Below, in pieces: positions 32,231-44,560 of a DNA stretch of 64,000 nt. The notes under the pieces are model-generated. The model ran no database searches, was not told the DNA's origin, and saw nothing but the letters and a program-made list of their open reading frames with translations. Positions within the stretch are counted from its first letter, which is position 1. Every line of letters begins with the position of its first letter. This DNA comes from Prinsepia uniflora (taxonomy: Eukaryota > Streptophyta > Magnoliopsida > Rosales > Rosaceae): positions 56,725,864 through 56,789,863 of the forward strand of contig CM064876.1 in assembly GCA_032719365.1 (NCBI GenBank), written 5' to 3'. Made by a program: the position numbers and the translations under genes.

Positions 32231-33331
32231 CAAGGATGAAAATATCGATATCGACGGATATATCGCTAGTCGAATTTACGGATATCTCGCCCTAAATATC
32301 GATATCGATATCGATATCGTTTACGGTCAACAAAAATGACGGAAATTCGATTTAAAAGTTGGAAATTTAGAATGAAATTTTGGGAAAATCTTAAATGCTC
32401 GATGATGGTTATATATAACTAATAAAATTATAAAATAACTTTGATATAATAAATATATGATGAATAATATGATGTAATATGATTCTGACGATAAATAATA
32501 ATATAAAATATAAAATATAAATATAAATTGAAGTGAGTTACTATAATTGAAAGTTAAAATATTTAAAAATATAACAATAAACATACAAAATCATTGTAAG
32601 AAAAATAATAAAATAAGTTTAAAATATTTAAAATTGGAAAGAAAAAAAGATGAAAAAATATGATCAAACTTTGTTAAAAAATTGAAAATAATGGATATAT
32701 TTAAAATTGGACAAAAATGAAACAAAAAAAAGACCAACCTTTGTTCAAAAATTGGAAAAAATGAATAAAGAGGGGGGGAATTGAAAAAAAAATGAATAAC
32801 AAGGGAGAGGAAAAAGAAATTGGGGAAAATGAATAAAAAGGGAGGGGGAAATCTGGAAAAAAAAAAATGAATAAAAATGGAGAGAGAAAAAAAACTGAAA
32901 AAATTGAATAAAATGGAAAAGAGAACAAAAATCTGCAATTAGGACCGGGGGGGGGGGGGGGGGGGGGTGTCGAACCCATGACCCCCAAACTTAACCAACA
33001 GCTCAAAGCCATCTCTACTACACTTCATTATTGTTATTTAAGATCGTTTAATATATAAGTATACACATTACCAGTCATCCCTAACCTTTAGCCGGGTCTG
33101 CAACTCGGGTTTTTAGACCCGACGGCATGACCCGACTCAATCTCTCTCGTTTTACGTTCAAATTTCACGAATTAATAGTATATTTTCATCGTTTTGATCT
33201 TAGGAATGGATCTGTGGGCTCAAAATAAGACAATTGTTCGATATTTTGGCGAATTTCTTTCCCCCCTTCTTATGTGCCGCCGGATAAAAATACCGAAATT
33301 TCGGCGATATTTACCGATATTTTCATCAATG
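32231..33331. mobile_element. Non-autonomous hAT element, 1.1 kb
   Basis: The flanks repeat CATGTATC (32223-32230 and 33332-33339), an 8-bp TSD. The ends are inverted over 17 bp: left CAAGGATGAAAATATCG; right, reverse-complemented, CATTGATGAAAATATCG. The left subterminal region is packed with GATATC/ATCGAT words (32244-32318). The middle is A-rich, with a run of 21 G at 32947-32967. It encodes no transposase. It sits in the spacer between the sHSP and DUF4050 genes. Confidence 0.87.
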
Positions 33332-33339
33332 CATGTATC

Positions 33340-34182
33340 ACACTTTCACTAAAGACAAAAGAAAGTACTATTTTTTTAATTTTTTTTTCATTAAGATAAA
33401 CAGCAATTTTCAATCAAATAAAATTAAAATACAAATTGAAAATGAGTCCAGCTGGTTCCTTGGGTTCCAGTTAAAATATAAATAAATAAATTGGCCCCTT
33501 AGATAAACAAGTCGAAGGAAGAAGAGAGAATCTTTTCTTCTGCCCCTTTTACCTCTTTGGCCTTGTGCTATCATGAACAAATACTTCAAATTATAACTAG
33601 GGGAAGAAGCATTCTAGTTAAGAGTGCAAGTTTTAAATTATTTTTGTAAACTAGACCACATTGCAGGCCCAAACCATACAAAAGTGAGTTCTTAGGTCCA
33701 CTCGTAAGGACATCCTTCAAATACTTGCACCAAACCGAAAATGTGAAACTAAAATAGCTAAACAATTTTCAAATTGAGAAGTGCTTGTAGGAATGACTTC
33801 TAAATACAACTTCCTAGTTAGCTCTTCAAGGCGACTCAACAAAAACACGTATTCCGGCATTTAAAACTGAATTATTCTACATCTAAGCTGGGGAAGTGCT
33901 CTTCAAACAGAAAAGAATGAATGTTTAGCGATATTGCAAAACCGCCGACCTGAAATGTGGCAAAAGCCACCCTTGAGTCAATTTGATGCGATACAATGGC
34001 ACATCTAAAAGGCACCGGGAGTTGAAATCAAAGACAGCAAACAAGCAAAAATGTTGTTATGGTTAATGTACACGCCATATGCTATATCGCTTCCTATTTT
34101 CTAGGAGGCAGTAATATTCTTACAAATACTTGGATCAACTTTTGCAACTAGCCAACTTATAAATCTCTAGTACCTCTTCTGC
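33340..34182. other. 3' flank of the DUF4050 gene
   Basis: AT-rich sequence with no recognised ORF. The part nearest 34182 is likely 3' untranslated sequence of the minus-strand gene. No poly(A) signal can be assigned with confidence. Confidence 0.4.
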
Positions 34183-36533
34183 TCAATCATACAACCCCTC
34201 TTGCTCCCAGATGCCGACAAGAAAATCTACCATTTCCTGTTGATGCCAAGAGGTGCAAGTAATTAGATAGTGTGTGTTTCTAAGAATCGCAATAGAAGCC
34301 TAAAAGAGGGAAATGCTTACCGGGAGAGGAACAGGCTGAGGGAAAGGCTTGTTGCTTCCAAGTAAACTTTCATATGACGAGTTCCAACTGCAAAGGCAAA
34401 ACAATTTAACAATGCTGAGACAATGAGTTCTGACAAATTACAGAAATGTACACATAAATACTCATTGCCTGCAATACAGAGAATGAAGCATGCACCCGAG
34501 AGATTCTATTCACTTAAAATGCATTGTAACTTATACTGAAGAAGAACAAATTCTGGAAACTGTTAAAGAGAGTGGGCTTATTTCCGAAAATAAAAGACAG
34601 GTTGTTGAATTCAATTGTCTATCAATTACAGCAATAATAGTGGATCGCAGGTATTGGGTCAGTGGTTACACCTTAAGAGCTAATACTTCAGTCTGGCGGA
34701 TCTAATCATAAGAGGTTCATTAACTAGAGTAGTGAAAGACTAGAAGAACTTACCTTAGCTTGGGTTCTCGAATTTTCTTTGCCGGACTTTCAGACTTTTT
34801 ATTCCCTACCCAACGATGCCTTGTCTGGTTCCAGAGAAGAAGACCTACAACAGAGATCCAACGTAATGTAAATGTAACATAACTTTAACAAGGCTCCACA
34901 AGCATTCGTCAAGGTGATAAGAGCAATGCAAGAGAAAGATATGATTATAACACAGAATAAAACACATAGTAGAATACAGTTTTTGAAATCATGGAAAGTA
35001 TAAGAACTGTTAATAAACCTTAAACATCGAGTTTGCAAGGAGATCTAGTAGGCAAAAGTGTGAAACAAATTGAGAAACAGGCAGTAGCAACAAATAATTT
35101 GATTGACTCCACCAAAAGAAATAATACTGCCAAAAGCAGCTCAGTCCTTTGGGAATGTCCATGAGGAGTCTGAATAAGACCCACCTGATACTGAGTCGTT
35201 AAACCCAGTTTCCAATGTACACAAAATATCTCAGAAATATGGGCATGCATGTCCAACAAATTACTGAAAGCTCGAGAAGCATCAAAGAACTTACCATGAT
35301 TTACAAATTCGGAAGGGTCGTTATTGCTGCCAGAGCCACCGTGTGGATCGAGCGTCTGGTTTGTGCTGATTGATGAGATGCTGCCCTGCGACTGAACTGC
35401 ACTGTTGTCCATATCCCACGTGCTGGTGGTCCAGAAGTCTTCTGATATGCTGGGTTTCTTTCCTGTCCGACCTTCGTTTAATAATTGTTTAGGTGGCTCA
35501 TTCACTGAATTTTTCCGTGTGGTCTTACTATGGCATGCTAGACAACCACTGCTCTGTTACAAATCAGCTCTGATTCTGTAAGAAACCATGCATAATCATC
35601 TAACTTAACAAAACCAACTCCTATGAACTAAACGTAAAATCCAACCTACGCAAAAGCAGAAAGATTCATAACATATTTATGGTGAAATCCATGTGATATG
35701 TTTGCAAAACCGCCATCCTGAGAAAGTTGCACCAATCATAACTAGACAAGGAAAACTAAAAGGTCTTTCTTTTGATCGTAAAGACAAGAGCTTACATTCT
35801 CAAACAAATGACGTATGACAAGTGAAATACAGAGCTGAAAAAAAAAATCCTTCAAATACAAATAGCTCAACATAAACCGCAAACTACACAGTGCATCAAA
35901 TAGAAAGATTTCGAGCTCTTGGTATAACAGTCAACACAAGCAAGGAGTAGTTTACTAAACTTCTTAATCAGTGCTCAGGATATGCTTATACAAAAGAGAA
36001 GCCAACTTGACGAAAGAACCATTGCGGAAGGGTTCTATGAATATAAGATATAGGTATCAACTAAATTAGCCTCCTAATTACCAGAGAAATGCCCAATTTT
36101 TTGTTGCCTGGCACGGCAGCTCATTGAACCTACCTTAATATAAATGCATAACTTTTTCTATTAAGTCAACCGTATAAATGTCCCCAATTTCAGCTGTTTC
36201 TGTTTGCACAAATGAATAAAGAGTAAAAGTAATAGCTCCACTTAGACATATACAATCATTTTACTATCTAAGCAAATTTCATGAAATTACTAAAATACAA
36301 GTATAAATCCCCAAATCCAATTTCCTGCTCATTAGTTTTCAACCCAAAGATGCAATCTGTTCCCTCTTCCCCACCCCCACAATCAAATCCAGCAGAATAT
36401 CATCGTATAGAATCATAAAGCTAAAAAATGAAGAAACCCCAAATGAAAGTAAAGCCAGAAGTACCATTCAAGCGAGCAATCCAATGAAATCCTGAACCCC
36501 GAAGAGGGAATCAGAAAAACTTACCCCATGCAT
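34183..36533 (-). CDS. DUF4050 / Gag1-like clamp domain protein
   Basis: Five minus-strand coding exons join in perfect phase: 36533-36525, 35553-35295, 34844-34754, 34387-34321 and 34236-34183 (480 nt, 159 residues). All inner junctions are GT-AG. The product starts MHGSSGCLACHSK and continues with NEPPKQLLNEG, DFWTTSTWDMDNSAVQSQGS, NHGLLLWNQTRHRWVG, LSWNSSYESLLGSNKPFPQP and ends EMVDFLVGIWEQEGLYD. This Ser-rich, W-rich layout is that of a conserved plant family (DUF4050) of unknown function that shares the fungal Gag1-like clamp fold. An N-terminal CxxC (residues 7-10) and the WNxxRxxWVG core (94-103) are the clearest marks. The 9-nt first coding exon is the least certain part, because the start rests on ATGCATGGG before a donor at 36524. 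The CT-rich 5' leader seems to reach about 36950. Confidence 0.87.
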
Positions 36534-37439
36534 GCAATACAAGGAAGACCCAGAAAGCAATATCAGATCTACTCCAAGGACTTTTCCCGGGAATGTCAAA
36601 TCAACTCAGCAAAATCCGATGGAAATCCGATTACAGAAAAGAAAAAACAGAGAACCCCTCCTGAGAATCCCAAAAAAAAAAAAAAAAAAGGCAGCGCATA
36701 AGAATCCAAAACCATCGATTAAACTTAACAAAATCAACACACCCAAATAAAATGAAATGGAAAATTAAAATATTTGAAACTAACCTTGACAAAATGTTTA
36801 ATCCTTGTTTTATATCAGTCTCAAGGTCTTGGTCTCTTTCCTGAAATCGAATTCCAAAAGCACCCACCCACTTCTTGAAGCAAAACCCAGAAGGGAGGGC
36901 CTTTTGGATTCTTTGGGGTTTTGCTTCTTCTTCTTCTCTGGCAAGTGTCAATAATTGCGAAAGGGAAGAAGAAAGTTGCGAGTGAGATGGAAAGAATTAT
37001 ATAATGGGATTGGTGGAGTGGGGGAGCTTGGATGGATTCCCATTTCCTTAACTTATTATTTTACGTGGGTCTTGTATTTTTCCTCAATGTTTTTATATTT
37101 GATCATCCTTTGTTTTTCAACAAAGAATTTTCGTTTTTGGAAACTTTACAGTCTACAAATGTTTTTTTTTTTCGGTCAATACCAATTTCCTTTAACAAAT
37201 AGATTAGTGTAAACTTTTCAATTTTATACATAACTCAAAAAAAAATTATTTATTTATTATTTCTTATTTATGTATACTAAAGTCAAGTTCAAAATTCACA
37301 ATTCATTAATAATAATTTGGCTATTTTATCTTTATTTTTATTTTTTCCTTTTTCTTTTTGTGCATAATAAAACAATAAAATTGCCCTTTTATTAGTTAGG
37401 TCTTAAAAGTTATTTATTTTATTTTTTTCAATTGATAAC
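36534..37439. other. 5' leader and promoter side of the DUF4050 gene
   Basis: On the minus strand a TTCTTCTTC-type leader lies near 36920-36945, and a possible leader-intron donor (AAGGTTAGT) lies near 36783. Beyond 37000 the sequence is AT-rich with no other gene until the LINE 3' end. Confidence 0.4.
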
Positions 37440-40400
37440 ATGAACAGATTAAAGAGGAATGTCTTAAGTTTACATCTGCAGTTAAGATATTAAACAATCA
37501 GGCAGGTTCTAGGCTTCTAGCCCCATCCATGGGTGCCTACCACCATGTTTACAAGCATGTGCAGACACTATTCATGTTGCCTTATTACATTTACAAAGTT
37601 AAAAGAGATAACAAGAGACCACACATCATGAAGAATAGGGTAAATAGAAAGTATCACCCCCATCTTTCGAGGACAGCAACTTCACCAAAACTTAAGAGTC
37701 AGACTTGAGCTGCACCCTATCCCGGCCAGCACTCACACAACCCCAGAGCGCGCCTTGATCGCCACCGCCTTAGTCTGCAAGCTCGACGCACTAGAGATCC
37801 TCCCTTCGCCACCCACTAGCAGGAAACCACCATCAGTCCCTTGACTACCCAGCAAAATCCACCACTTTTTTGGGCTACGGCCCAAGCTCCATCACAACTA
37901 GCCTTATAGTAGACTTAAGTTAATCGACACCAAGAAATTGGACTAGGCCGTTCCTCTAGATGCTTAATTAAGCACGATTGTTGCACCAGAGGGACATGTG
38001 AGCCTGCAGTCTCCACAAACTAACCTGAGCTTGCATAGCCGCCACAATAGCTGCGGGTTTGGGCAGAAAATTTTCAGATCACATCCCATTCCTACATTTC
38101 CATAAACGCTATAGACCGAACACAAGGCATTGAATTGCCATAGAACCATCGTCGCGTCCCTAAAAGACTTTGCTCAACCCTAGCCAGCAATGAAAGTCCT
38201 TCCTCACCAGACAATTAATGTCAAGTTGCAAAAGTGAGCAAAACTAAAAGATGTTGGCATATATACCTGCAGCGAATAGTAAGTGTAATTGTGTTTCCCT
38301 TCCTCATTGCAAACAGGGCAAGTGGCCTCCACTGGGATACAGCGACGTCGAAGGTTAATTTTCACCACCAAAAACCATGGCAGGCCTAGATGAAGTGGTC
38401 GATCTTGGGCCTCTAAACCTGCTTCCATAACTGGGCATCTGCCTCGGTTCTACCCGTGGTACCTCCATTCTTACTATGGAACTCACCATTCTAGAACATC
38501 TCCATAGCGAACTTGCAACACGTAGTCACATAGTACTTCTCATTGGTAGTAAAGCGTCATATCATTCTGTCAGCAGCACCAAATTGATTGGGAGGAATTG
38601 TAAGTATATCCTAGGCTTCAGTATTAGGAAAGCAGCCTCCACCGATGTCCTATTCCAGCAGGCACTATCCAGGTCAATGAGGTCCACTACCTGACGGAGG
38701 TTCTCATGATTGAAAGTTCTGATCTTGAAAGGCCTCCATGCAGGGATCCATGGTCCAATATAGTATCCACAGATTTTCCCTCACCTAGTTGTTAGCTCCA
38801 TCCAACCCTATTAATTTTTTGACCCTATAAGATGCCCTTCCAGCCTCAAGAAGGGCCTTGCTGATCCTTAGCTTCCAAGAACGACTGCTTAGAGTAATAT
38901 TTGGCTTGAAGGACTCTGGCAGGGAGTGGCGCCGGGTCTCGAATAAGGCACCATCCAATCTTGGCTAGCAAGGCCAAGTTAAAGCTGCAGAAATCTCAAA
39001 ACCTAGTCCACCAGCCAACTTATGCTTAGACAAGCTTTCCCAAGATGCCCAGTGTACACCACGCGGCATGTTGCCTTCCCTCACCAGAACCTTGCTAGGC
39101 CCCTCTCAAAGTTCTTACAATCTTTGGCAGGAATCTTGAGGCAATACATAGCATAGGCAGGTAAAGTAAATGCCACAGACTTACCAGAACTTCCTTATTG
39201 GCAGGAGGCAAATACTGTTCAACCCAGCCTTGTAATTTAGCATCAACACTAATTCTAATTTCTTCAAATATGGCCTTTTTAGAGGCCCCAAAATCAACAT
39301 GGATACCTACCTGCCAAACCTGTTCTTACACTAGATACCCAAAACCTCCACAATTTTATCGCTGCTTACCTGTGACGCCCGCTCCAAAGAGAATAGAACT
39401 CTTCTCATAATTAATGAGTTTTCCTGAACCAGCAACATAACATTGAAGCGCATCCTTGATACATAGGCCTTATCTTCAGTGGCGCAAAAGAACGCTGAAT
39501 CATTAGCAAAGAAGATGTGAGATACCCTAAAGGATCTAGGTGCAATCTGGATACCATGTAGGCTGCGAATTTTCTCCCTTGTACGTAATAACCCAGCAAG
39601 CCCCTCAGCGTAGAGAACAAATAATACAGGAGAGATTGGGTCCCCCTGCCTCAACCCTGTACTTCGAGAGAAAGCTCCAGTAGGGCAACCATTGATGAGA
39701 ACACTATATGTGGGGAGGCTGCACAAGCATTAATCCACTTACAGAAAACATTATTAAAATCCAATCGACACATGTTAGCCATAAGAAAACCCCATTGAAC
39801 ATGATCATAAGCTTTGGATATGTCTAATTTAATTTCCATACATGGGCCCTTCGCATGGTTTTCCTTCTTGAGAGTATGTAGCACTTTGTACACCACAAGG
39901 ACATTATCTATAATCTGCCTGCCCGGAATAAAGGTTGATTGGGCAGTGTCAATGATACGGTTCATCACTTCATAAAGGCGATTTGTGAGTACATTCGAAA
40001 TAACTTTATAGATAACAATACACAAGGATATAGACCGAATTTGAGTCATATCAAAGGATTAGACACCGTTGAAATGAGGGATAGGTGCGTGTGATTAAAA
40101 ACGTTCAAAATCGGGGCCTAGGGGGCGCCTTGGCGCTCACTCTGCGCTGAGGGGTGGAGAAACACCTTGCATATGGGCTATTCAATGGAGCTAGTCGGAC
40201 TACCATTATACGGCCCTTAGGCGGACCTCTACGGACCTAGGCGAACATCAGCGTACCTAGGCAGTCGAGGAGTGCTATGCGGGCAAGAAGAACTTGGCAG
40301 TCTAGGCAGCAAATTGAGGTCTAGGTCGAGAAGATAGCCGCGAATTCGAAGTTGACCCGTCGAGAAATTTTCAATCGTTTGATACCTTGACGCGTTGAAG

Positions 40401-41779
40401 CCTCCAACGCAAGACGAAGAGAGAGAAGAGGATGGAGAGATAAAGAGGAAGAGAGAGTGAGAGAGAGAGAGAGATGGAGACGAGGAGGTAGAGAGTTGCA
40501 GAGAGACAAAGAGGAAATAAGAGGGGGCTGACGGCTAGGTAAGTGACTAGAGAGCAAGAGTTCTTGAAAAGTATTTTTAAATTTGGAATTTGAAATTTTT
40601 TTATTATCGGATAATAGGTAAATTTAATTTATAGTTTATGATTTAGAATTTAATTCTTAAATTTTATTCAAAAATTTAAGAAATTCATACGATTTTCCAT
40701 CATTATCTCTCTTCCTCCCACCTCAAAAAACCTTTTTATACCCTACCGTTGTATCTTAAACAAAACAGACTTCATATAATATAATACATATATAATTTAC
40801 TAAATAATTTACTCCAATAATTTTTTATTTCGTTATTGAGAAATATAATTCCAATAATTTACTCAATATATATATATATATGTAAATGTTTATTCTCAAA
40901 AAATTTTAATTTCATTAAATCGAGTAAAACCAATTAATATATAGCATTCAATATATTATACTGTATCAATACTTAGAACAAAATAAAAATAAAAAAGGGT
41001 GGAATTTACAGAGGAAGAAGAATATGTAATTAGAATATGGAGGAGGAGGATAAAGTAGTTGAACAAAGGGATACTTGCGTCAAAAATGGCAGTTGGTGAA
41101 GACTAGTGGAGCTGGAGCAGAGTGGCGGTACCAAAGCCCTTCTTTTGTGCGGACTCCTCGTGTGTGTCACTAGGGCCTAGGGCATAAAAATATGTAGGCA
41201 TGCAAATATGTTAGCACATAAGGGATGAACAAAGATAATATTGTCTTGCAAATTGTTTCAAAGACTTATGAATAAAAAGGAATTGATTGAAAGAGTTATT
41301 ATTTTTTAATAATAAAGGCTCCTAAGTTTTGAGTAAAAATTTGTGCTATTAAAGAGCGCAATGTAATTATCTCTTATTATTATCTACCCCACACTCAAAA
41401 TGCTCCTATAAATTCTAGGAAAAAAATGCTCCTATAAATAATTAATTACTTAAATCACTTAACTTATTAAAAAATTAAATATATTATTTTCAAGTTTACA
41501 ATAGCATTTAATAAGAACTTCACTTTAGAATTATAGTTAAGTGCTTTGGACTTAATTTATTTTTAACTTTATATCTAGCATAATAAAATTACGATTAAAA
41601 AAAAAATTGTTTAGGCCCCGCCCTTACCCGCCTAAGCCCCACTTACCCGCCTAGGCCCCTTTTAGACGTTTCGCCCTTCCTTACCATCCTAATAGCACCT
41701 AGCGCTATTTTAAACATTGATACTTAAAGGTGGGAGGAATGAGGTCAGCTTGGAAGAAACTCTTGGACAACCTTAGTCA
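37440..41779 (-). mobile_element. L1-type LINE, 5'-truncated and broken
   Basis: On the minus strand reverse transcriptase is readable from FFQADLIPPTF (41729-41755) through RSISLCIVIYKVISNVLTNR, STFIPGRQIIDNVLV, KLDISKAYDHVQWGFL, TGLRQGDPISPVLFVLYAEG and the catalytic block HIFFANDSAFF (usually FADD, so the first Asp is Asn here). Downstream come a zinc-binding RVT motif (RRCIPVEATCPVCNEEG, 38290-38350) and a LINE RNase H tail (GGEGRISSASSLQTKAVAIK, about 37760-37830). Frameshifts and stops occur throughout. A hAT element at 40101-41721 splits it, and the 5' side is cut by an LTR fragment at 41780. The 3' limit (about 37440) is approximate. Confidence 0.88.
40101..41721. mobile_element. hAT-like element inside the LINE
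   Basis: The ends are inverted: left ACGTTCAAAATCGGGGCCTAGG; right, reverse-complemented, ATCAATGTTTAAAATAGCGC. The flanks GATTAAAA (40093-40100) and ACTTAAAG (41722-41729) are a decayed 8-bp TSD. Excising the element restores LINE codons (LIPPTF then NHTHLSLI). GC-rich GCCTAGGCG-like words cluster at both ends. There is an AT-rich core, no transposase, and a GA-rich stretch at 40405-40520. Confidence 0.75.
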
Positions 41780-42323
41780 TGCAACGACCTAGAAATTCGG
41801 GACATGTACTTATGGAAGTTTTAAATGCAAATTGATTTTTTTACCTCTGTTTATATTAGATGTCAATAATCGACTTTTTTATTTGAGTTTTTTTTTTGCA
41901 CATTAATCGAAGAACGTTACGTAGGTCTCAGAATTCTAAATCCATAGACAAACGGCATGTTGAAATCAGATTCGGACAAAATCGTTATTGGTCTAGAATG
42001 AAACATTCGTGTACGTGGTAGGCTAAGGGCAGTCTGGTCATTTTTTTAAATGGGAGTATTATTATTTTCCTTGAGAGATGTGACGGGTGTCAGTAACTTT
42101 GTGTGATTAGTGGCACCACATCTCTTTGTTGTTTTGCACCATGTAGGTGTGCTTAGTGTGTTGAAACTGAAAAACCAAACTCGAGAGCACAAAGACACCC
42201 AAGGAAAGAAAAATCGAGAAGAAAAAAAAGAAAGAAAGAAAAAGAGGGAAGAAAAGAGAACTAGGAAGATGAAAGGGGGGAATCCACTCGAAAACCCCGA
42301 AAATCCGAAACAAAAATCGTAAC
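41780..42323 (+). repeat. Divergent LTR 5' fragment
   Basis: It begins TGCAACGACCTAGAAATTCGGGAC, a decayed version of the family start. It keeps the order of the first ~550 bp, including the CCATAGACAAACGGCATGTTGAAATC segment. It then runs into GAAAGAAAGAAAAAGAGG purine-rich text. It truncates the LINE on its left and is truncated on the right by the next LTR. Confidence 0.6.
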
Positions 42324-42366
42324 TGACAGGACCCATCCTGAAAAACACCTCATAAACCGCACTCGG
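42324..42366 (-). repeat. Layer 0: start of a split minus LTR
   Basis: TGACAGGACCCATCCTG is the outer end of a minus-oriented LTR. After 43 bp it is interrupted by the plus solo LTR (TSD CTCGG) and resumes at 60580. Joined across the insertion, the order matches the first ~90 bp of the LTR at 55519 (through the CTGACAAG block). Confidence 0.82.
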
Positions 42367-44547
42367 TGTAACGACCCATCCCTAATTACTGGGATTAATT
42401 AAGAATTAATGACGGGTTAGCGAGGCTAATCGAGGATTAGCCGAGGATTAATGAACGTTCAGGGCGAAATTTCGATTTTGCCCTTAAACGAGGGCATAAA
42501 GTAGACTTTTGACACAGGAGGTCCAATGGCCGAGGGTCGAGGACCTTTGCGTAGATCGAGTCGATACGAGTCGGTAGAAAGGCGGCACGTCAAATTCGGA
42601 CGTTCGAAGGAAAATTTATGGTTCACAGAAGTTTCAAGGAACTACTTACGACGACAGGCTTTACGAGGTAAAAGTAGACTTTTATCCTCGAGTGGGCCCA
42701 GATCTTTCACAGGCCCAATGGATGAGTGACACTTGTCACTCATCCATTCCCCACCATTTCCCCGTTCATGCATATCCCTTCCCCTTTGTTCGATCATTTC
42801 CCCACAACCCTAGCAACCTTTTCGAACACAATCCAACCCCTTCCCAATCTGATCATGTGTGAGGCCAAAAGGGTGACTGACGAAGGATTCAAAGAGGGTG
42901 TAAGACCCTATGATCAGATTTCGGGTGGATTGTTAGCTAAGTGAGCATATGTGGATCCTAGGTGAATCACGATTGTGATGTTGTGGACATTGGGCATTGT
43001 GACGACCTAGGATTGTGATATTACCAGTCGGGTGACGTGGTTATGGATCTGGCTCGTAACCTTGTTGATCAGGTTAGGTGGACAATTTATTGCCCTGTTG
43101 TGAATATTTGGATATGGGAGTGTTGGGGCTGAACTTATTTTCATAGTTAATCCGAAATGAGACGGTACTTGAGTGAGTTGAGATGTTTATGATTTGACTG
43201 GATATTTAACTCTGTGAACGAGTGGGTATCCAACAGGGTCGGATTTAGTCAGTCTTAGATATGTAGACAATGGGATTGGCTTCCCTATGAAGTCAATCGA
43301 ATATGGTACTGAAATCATTTGAGTAGGTAACCGATAGGTTCGATGTTAGTACGTCTCAGTAAATGTGGGTGAGATTGGATGCCATTTGGTATGTATGGGT
43401 ACGCTTTGGTGGGCGTGAGTCGGATTGAGATATGTTGGATTACGTGATTGGGAGTAGACATATTAATACTGATCGGGTGATCATGAGACTCGTGTAAGAT
43501 AATGAGTTGGAGTTTTGATCCGTCTAGTGTTGGGCTGGACAGATGGACTCCGGAATTGAAACGTGATTGGCTACGAACCATGTAGTGGACTGGTCAGAGG
43601 ATAGATGTATGTATCATGTACGTTGTGCGAGGATCGATACTGGATGGGTACCAGTGGTGTGTGGTTGAGCGTGTTGGTAGTTGGCTTAGTTCAGATATCA
43701 TTAGATTGGTTGAGAACGTGAACTGGAGATTGAATACTGTGCGCTAGGTAGAGTGAGTTTGACGGATTCAGTGTTTGTATGAGCAGGTGCTCAGAGCCGT
43801 GGATGGCTAACGGAACCCTAGAGTTGGGATGTATGTTACTACTGGGCAGGTATTCGATGGGGTCCAGTTACATGCAGGTCGAGTTAGATGTTGGTATACG
43901 TGTACTCAAGTTGAGTGAGTTGGTGGTTGGTGTAACCACAGGTTGTTTTGCATGAATCGACTACTATGTGACTATCACTAATGGTAGCATGGATTTATGA
44001 GGAAATTTTGGTACGAGGTACCTTGGTGTCTTTAGAGTGAGTCAGGGTGTGTTAGTGATTCAAATTGTGACCATGGACAAGTGAGTGACGGCTGAGCACG
44101 ACGTGATGGAACATGTAATGTTGACATGGTAAAATTCAAGAAATGAGGAGATATTGTGAGATTTGGTAACTCTCGATGTGGGAGAGATGTCGGATTGATT
44201 TACGGCTAGCTAAGTGGTGACATTTTGGTTGAATGTGTCAGCATGGATTAATGAGTAGGATTTTGTGACTCCCAGTGGGAGCATATGTCAGGGTGTATTA
44301 GTGATTGAGAGAAAAAGCTGAATGCATCCAAGGAATGGTAGACTTGTCTTAACTCGGATTGTGTGGTCAATTTCACTCGACTTGTCGAGTGTATACGATG
44401 TGACGTGAGTATTGGTGAAACTTCTAGGTGCAGACGAGTATTGTGCTGGTTAGTGGGTGTGCACGCGTACATATGATGTGAGGTCGAACTTGTTTTCCAC
44501 AAGGTGGATGTGGAACCGAGTTAGTTGGAATTTCGAGAACGAAATTA

Positions 44548-44560
44548 TTTAAGGGGGAAG
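44548..44560 (+). other. Polypurine tract of the layer-2 element
   Basis: TTTAAGGGGGAAG lies immediately before the LTR start TGTAACGACCC at 44563. It fixes the plus orientation of this LTR family: the TGTAACG end is the 5' end of the LTR. Confidence 0.85.

Noticed and set aside
32591..33012. Minus-strand Phe-rich frames
   Set aside because: They come from A-rich low-complexity sequence in the hAT element and extend through the G run.
42046..42348. Minus-strand Phe/Ser-rich frame of 100 codons
   Set aside because: It translates a purine-rich simple repeat inside an LTR fragment and has no family features.
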